In this document: piece by piece, positions 62,579 through 64,000 of the stretch
How positions within the stretch are numbered: position 1 is the first letter of the stretch
Layout of the letters: every line of letters begins with the position of its first letter
DNA from: Malurus cyaneus samueli
Lineage: Eukaryota > Chordata > Aves > Passeriformes > Maluridae
Length of the DNA: 64,000 nucleotides
NCBI GenBank assembly: GCA_009741485.1
Contig: CM019215.1
Span: 78,111,224 to 78,175,223 of the forward strand
Direction of reading: 5' to 3'
The notes under the pieces: generated by a model
Database searches by the model: none
The model's input: only the letters and a program-made list of their open reading frames with translations
What the model was told of the DNA's origin: nothing
Program-made: the position numbers and the translations under genes

Positions 62579-64000
62579 CTATTATTCAGTTATTTTATAT
62601 ACACTTGAAAAATCAAGTTTCTTAGATGGCTATGTGTGCTTCAACTGTATTAATTATTAGCTACTTTCTTAAAATTAACTTCAGCTTAATGCTCTTCAAT
62701 GAAAATAATTTTGGTTTTAGTGATAATGTGTATCAAGTGGTAAAAAATCCCTATTGCTCCATCTGATTTTTATGCTTAAAGACATCAACTGGCACTGAGA
62801 ATAAAAAATCCAAAACAAATGTGTACGCAGCAGGTGCTCTCACTCTATTATCCATGTTTCTTAAGGCAACTTTCTTACTCTATAATGCCAGCCCATGGCT
62901 CCATTGCCTTCAGAGAAAAGGTGGTTACCTTTGAAGAAAAACAGAATGTGGGAAGTATATGAAGACTTAATCAATCTTGGTATCCTGTAGAGTCATAAGT
63001 TCAATTTCCCATCAAATCTCCCCTTGAAAAAATGCCAGCCTATTTGACTTGCTGTGGCTGACAGATGAATATGTAGCTATGTATAGGAATTACTAGAATC
63101 TGAAATATAATTCATGCTACACTCACTTGCCTTAAGAACTAAAAAATAAGAATTAATATATTACAGCCATATAAAATGTATGTTTCTTTTGTAAAATCAG
63201 TATTTTTTTTTTTTTCTAAAACCAGGAATTAAATATTCAGATTTCTTAACACCACATCGATGCTAATATACTGAATTGGTTATAACTACATTTTTGACAT
63301 TATCTTTTCACCTTAAATAAAAATTTCTGCATAGATGCATAATTATGATACAGTTTTAAGAAACAAAACTGGACATAGGAAATAAAAGTGAAACAATTTT
63401 TAAAAACATCATTAGAATATTCTTTATCCTTCAGTTACTCAGGTATGTTGGCTCACAGCACTTGAATATAATACCCTAGCAAACTGTTGCTTAGATCACA
63501 GTTACCTATTATTCTAGAGCAAATATAAATTATGAGAAATAATGAAAGACTTAATTCTCTATATCTCTATCTATAAATGCTTTTCAAACTACTGTTATAT
63601 AACCTCAGCTCCTCAGACAATTGGGAAGGAGAGGACCAAACAGAAACACTGGTGATCTTTAAGAGCACAAAATACCATGATAGCCTAGACATAGATTACT
63701 TGCATAGATAAAGATACTACATTTTTATGGCAAAGTGGTAGAATTATGAGTGGTGCATGAATAATAAAAAGTAGAGTATAAAACTCTATAAATTAGTGTG
63801 CAAAAAATAGCATAATAATTAACAGCGTGTAAAATTAATTTTTTTTTACTGTTCATTGTTTTAGTATTGTTGTGCATTACTGAGTGTAGATTACTAGGAA
63901 TTGTGAACACACATAAAGTAGTTGGGATTGCCCTAAAGTCCTGCACTTGGCTGAGGGTGATCCCAAGCACATATACGGGTTGGGTACAGATTGAGAGCAG
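62579..64000. other. AT-rich stretch without genes
   Basis: No gene, RNA or repeat family is recognised. The longest open frame (63,725-63,970, minus) has no domain. Confidence 0.55.

Overview
This window looks like non-coding nuclear DNA from a bird, possibly a songbird. It is AT-rich and CpG-poor. It has no supportable protein-coding gene, no tRNA or rRNA gene, no CRISPR array and no operon structure. The bird assignment rests on its transposon remains. There are several CR1 LINE copies with the typical 3' tail (an ATTCTATGATTCT-like end) and three LTR remnants that read like well-known avian endogenous-retrovirus LTRs. No mammalian L1 or Alu-type repeats were seen. Family names are from recall of consensus sequences, not from a database search.

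Layout. 1-1,406: AT-rich DNA with a 95-bp duplication on both sides of a single N. 1,407-13,120: unique-looking AT-rich DNA with microsatellites and homopolymers. 13,120-14,700: a decayed CR1 with a recognisable broken reverse transcriptase. 14,700-21,602: a GC-richer unexplained patch, a short CR1 tail, an LTR remnant (18.63-19.15 kb) and a nearly complete solo LTR (20.54-21.60 kb). 21,603-32,750: AT-rich DNA with one truncated minus-strand LTR (27.09-27.32 kb). 32,757-33,002: a long polypyrimidine tract. About 33,520-42,850: a block of unusual composition (CpG not depleted, few long homopolymers, almost no repeats recognisable) with islands of ordinary-looking DNA near 38.4-38.85 and 40.74-41.75 kb. 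42,850-61,820: ordinary AT-rich DNA with several AT-rich, homeodomain/POU-site-rich stretches that could be conserved non-coding elements. 61,821-62,578: two CR1 tails abutting head to head. 62,579-64,000: plain AT-rich DNA.

No genes work together here. The window is best read as a gene desert or a very long intron. I found no new biological system. The most notable points are about the assembly: the N-bridged false-looking duplication, and a roughly 9-kb block that may be poorly corrected long-read gap fill. Candidate regulatory elements and the inverted CR1 pair come next.
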